A stretch of 64,000 nucleotides of DNA from Pseudoduganella violacea (lineage in GTDB: Bacteria > Pseudomonadota > Gammaproteobacteria > Burkholderiales > Burkholderiaceae_D): positions 1 through 64,000 of the forward strand of contig NZ_JACHXD010000016.1 in the NCBI RefSeq assembly GCF_014191875.1, in the 5' to 3' direction. Within the stretch, counting starts at the first letter, position 1; the number at the start of each line of letters is the position of its first letter. Positions 61,568 through 64,000 of this stretch are shown here, in pieces. Position numbers and translations under genes: made by a program. Below the pieces are notes generated by a model that worked only from the letters and a program-made list of their open reading frames with translations, was not told the origin of the DNA and searched no databases.

Positions 61568-63670
61568 CTACATGCGGTAGCTGGCCTGGATCGAGAAGGC
61601 GCGCGGGGCCATCGGCAGGTCGTTGGGGATGGCCAGGCCCGGGGCCAAACTCGGTTCGCGCGCGTCGGTGTTGAACAGATTGCGCACCGAGGCCGAGAAG
61701 TTCCATTGCTGGCGGCCGCGCTGGGTGGACAGGGACAGGTCCACGGTCTTGTAGTCGTCGATCGCCGGACGCAGGTCGCCAGCGGCGCGGCGCCGTCCCG
61801 CTACCCAGTTCAGCTGCGTGGACAGCAGATAGCCGCTGATGAATTGCCAGTCGGCGCGGCCGTACAGGTGGTGGCGCGGCACGTAGCCCGCGTCCCGCCC
61901 GGTCAACTTGTCGATCGAGCGCTGGAAGGCGTAGTTGCCGCTCAGGCGCCAGGCGCGATTCAAGTGCCAGATGGTTTCCAGTTCCGCGCCGCTGCCTTTC
62001 TGGCTGCCGGTGTTGCTGTACGTGGCGCCGGTGCCGGCGATGGCGTTCGGCACGGTGCGGATGATGTCCTGCATCGAATAGCGGTACAGCGACAGGTTGA
62101 CCTGCGCGTCGTTGGCCGCCTGCCAGGCGAAGACCGCTTCCAGCGTGCCGTTCTTCTCGGGACGCAAACCCGGATTGCCCAGCGCCACCGGGTTGGTGAT
62201 GCCGTAGCTTTCGCTGAAGGACGGGGCGCGGAAGGCGCGGCCGTACAGCAGCTTGGCCGTCATATTGTAGGTGGCGTCCCACACCAGGGCCAGGCGCGGA
62301 TTGGTGGTGGTGCCGAAGTCGGAATAGCGGTCGTGGCGCACGCCGGCCGTCAGGGTCCAGTCCTTGGCCATGCGCCACTCGTCCTGCACGAAGACGTATT
62401 TGATCTTGCGGCGGTGCGGGCGGATGAAAGGATCGCTGTCGGACACGTCAACCACCGACGGCAGCGGGATCGGGGCGCCGTTCGGCGCATAGCGGAAGTT
62501 ACGCGTTTCGCGCGCGCGGTACAAGTCCAGGTCTTCGTAGCCGGCGCCGATGCGGATTTGGTGGCGCGCAAAGCCGCTGTAGTCGGCATAGGCGGCCAGG
62601 CGCACATTGCGCTCGCCGTAATCGGGGCCGCCGATCATGCCGTTCGGGAAGGCGCCGGTGGGCAACACGGTGCCGGGCGGCAGCAGCTGGAAGTCGGTGG
62701 TGATCGTTTGCTTGTATTGCTGGGTGCTGACGGCGGCGCCCACGCCCCAATCGGGCGCGAACTGGGCGTCGGTCCAGCTGATATTGCTGGTAATGCGTTC
62801 GCTCTTTTGCTGGCCCACCGGGTCGAGCGCGGAGGCAATGCCGGCCCCGGTGCCCAGCTTGTCGCGCAGCTTGTAGCCGAAACGGGCGCGCAGCTTGCCG
62901 CGGCTCAGGTCCAGGTTGGCGTCGACGGCGTCGCGGCCGGTGTTGACCGCGCCGGGCGCGCGGCTGACGCGGGTGCCGAACAGGCGGTCGTTGCGGCTGG
63001 CGGCATCGGCTTCGATGACCGGGTCCATGCCGTCGCTGCGGCCGACGCGCAGATAGGCGGCGACGTCGATGTCGCCCCATTGGCCGCCGTGCTGCACCCA
63101 GGCGTCCTTGGTATTGAACGAGCCGGCGCGCAGCCCGAATTCGGTGCCTGGCGTATCGGCCGCGTTCTTGGTGATGATGTTGATCACGCCGGAGAAGGCG
63201 TCCGAGCCATACAGGGCGGAGCCTGGACCGCGGATGATTTCGATGCGGGCAATGTGTTCGACCGGGTAGCCGCCCCACAGATTGCCCTTGTTACCGACAA
63301 AGACCGTGGTGATCGGCACACCGTTCTGCAGCATCAGCAGCTGCGGCGTGAACTGGCTGAAGATGCCGCGCACCACGTACAGCGGCGCGTAGTTGTTCGC
63401 GCTGCGGTTGACGTGGACGCCGGGCACGCCCTCCAATACCTGATCGAGATCGGTGGCGCCCATGGCTGCGATATCGGCCGCCGTGATCACGGTCGCCACG
63501 GCCGGGGCGCGGCGCAGCGACTGGACGTTGCCGGTAGCGATGCTGATGCTGTCGTTATCGCCGTAGACGAGGGTGAGTTCCTCTTCTTCGCTGGGGTTCT
63601 GGGCCAGCACGGCCGCGCCGGGGAAAAGCAGGGCCGCCGTGAGGCAAATGCGTAATACTGGCGAAGACAT
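61568..63670 (-). CDS. TonB-dependent outer-membrane receptor (BtuB/CirA-like)
   Basis: A 700-residue receptor. Signal peptide (ICLTAALLFPGAAVLAQ), a TonB-box-like EEELTLVYGDND, a plug domain (APAVATVITAADIAAMGATDLDQVL, GYPVEHIARIEIIRGPGSALYGSDAFSGVINIIT) typical of colicin I/vitamin B12-type receptors, and a barrel ending RAFSIQASYRM. The plug is followed by intact barrel strands and the length is normal. GGGAG lies upstream of its start at about 10 bases. It is convergent with another receptor across a hairpin. The ligand is unknown; catecholate siderophores, haem or cobalamin are possible. Confidence 0.93.
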   Translation of the reverse strand: MSSPVLRICLTAALLFPGAAVLAQNPSEEEELTLVYGDNDSISIATGNVQSLRRAPAVATVITAADIAAMGATDLDQVLEGVPGVHVNRSANNYAPLYVVRGIFSQFTPQLLMLQNGVPITTVFVGNKGNLWGGYPVEHIARIEIIRGPGSALYGSDAFSGVINIITKNAADTPGTEFGLRAGSFNTKDAWVQHGGQWGDIDVAAYLRVGRSDGMDPVIEADAASRNDRLFGTRVSRAPGAVNTGRDAVDANLDLSRGKLRARFGYKLRDKLGTGAGIASALDPVGQQKSERITSNISWTDAQFAPDWGVGAAVSTQQYKQTITTDFQLLPPGTVLPTGAFPNGMIGGPDYGERNVRLAAYADYSGFARHQIRIGAGYEDLDLYRARETRNFRYAPNGAPIPLPSVVDVSDSDPFIRPHRRKIKYVFVQDEWRMAKDWTLTAGVRHDRYSDFGTTTNPRLALVWDATYNMTAKLLYGRAFRAPSFSESYGITNPVALGNPGLRPEKNGTLEAVFAWQAANDAQVNLSLYRYSMQDIIRTVPNAIAGTGATYSNTGSQKGSGAELETIWHLNRAWRLSGNYAFQRSIDKLTGRDAGYVPRHHLYGRADWQFISGYLLSTQLNWVAGRRRAAGDLRPAIDDYKTVDLSLSTQRGRQQWNFSASVRNLFNTDAREPSLAPGLAIPNDLPMAPRAFSIQASYRM

Positions 63671-63738
63671 CTAATTCAATCTCCCAATGTCGTTTTGGCG
63701 ATTGTAGCGCGTACAACTTACTTCTGTGCAAAAAATTA

Positions 63739-64000
63739 CTATTCTACCAATTGTGCACTCCAGGAACGTTGTGCCAAACCCTCATACGCTACTCCATCGC
63801 AAGGAGTAGGGAACAGCGCGCCCGGTGGTTTCTCGGCCGCTTCCACCACGCAGGGCGGCATCCCGGCCAGGAAGGTGGGGATGCGCAGCAGCTGGTATTC
63901 GCGCGCCGACAGGCCCATATCGGCGATCAGGGCCGCGTGCAGGGCGGCGTAATTCATGCGCAGTTGCGGGTAATGCGGCAGCAGCACACGCTCCACGGCG
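63739..64000 (-). CDS. Unrecognised protein, C-terminal fragment cut by the window edge
   Basis: The C-terminal 87 or so codons of a leftward gene that runs off the right edge. The visible part (MNYAALHAALIADMGLSAREYQLLRIPTFLAG, then PPCVVEAAEKPPGALFPTPCDGVAYEGL) has two cysteines and looks like a globular soluble domain, but I do not recognise it. Its stop is 68 bases upstream of the TonB-receptor start on the same strand, so the two may be co-transcribed. Confidence 0.6.
   Translation of the reverse strand, partial: AVERVLLPHYPQLRMNYAALHAALIADMGLSAREYQLLRIPTFLAGMPPCVVEAAEKPPGALFPTPCDGVAYEGLAQRSWSAQLVE

Overview
The window reads as chromosomal DNA of a high-GC Gram-negative bacterium. TonB receptors, a TorF-type porin, an NsrR/Hmp pair, a QseBC-like two-component system and the codon use point to Betaproteobacteria, most likely Oxalobacteraceae (Massilia/Duganella/Janthinobacterium group). 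The family assignment is inferred from gene content, not from a marker gene.

Region 1 (1-21838) is the 3' end of a non-ribosomal peptide cluster. A giant synthetase, open at the left edge, carries the end of one module, five full modules and two thioesterases in tandem. Dual epimerisation/condensation domains alternate with ordinary condensation domains. The read-out is D-X0, Thr, D-Ser, X3, D-(Orn-like), X5. It is followed by a CmlA-like diiron beta-hydroxylase and an ABC exporter whose start overlaps the stop before it. This looks like a cyclic (lipo)peptide pathway with a tailoring enzyme and an exporter.

Region 2 (21839-28668) is mixed: a 2',5' RNA ligase-family protein, an AraC regulator, a lower-GC islet with a propeller-like protein, a lone SUKH-3-type immunity protein and a 5'-truncated Sel1-like gene, then a VOC protein, a TrpX-type binding protein and a TorF-type porin. 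Region 3 (28686-31732) has a chemoreceptor with a CheR-tether pentapeptide, convergent with a periplasmic binding protein.

Region 4 (31873-37660) is a coherent envelope system: DUF4331 protein, small lipoprotein, TPR protein, HupE/UreJ membrane protein and the remnant of a TonB receptor, facing a SigK-like ECF sigma factor and its RskA-like anti-sigma factor. Shared TGCGTAT motifs suggest that the sigma factor controls both arms. Region 5 (37794-41584) holds a bifunctional fatty acyl reductase/wax ester synthase and a decayed lipoprotein hydrolase. Region 6 (41594-46670) has a two-component system, nsrR, hmp with an NsrR operator, and a di-heme cytochrome c peroxidase.

Region 7 (46941-58163) is the most unusual accessory block. 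A Sec-exported protein is built from 639-bp repeats of PPC-like domains and is followed by a Sec-exported Rhs/YD-repeat protein with a variable tail. Three bases after that lies a 52-residue two-helix membrane protein, a candidate immunity protein. Region 8 (58288-64000) has a periplasmic binding protein with a TonB receptor, a convergent TonB receptor across a strong hairpin, and a gene cut by the right edge.
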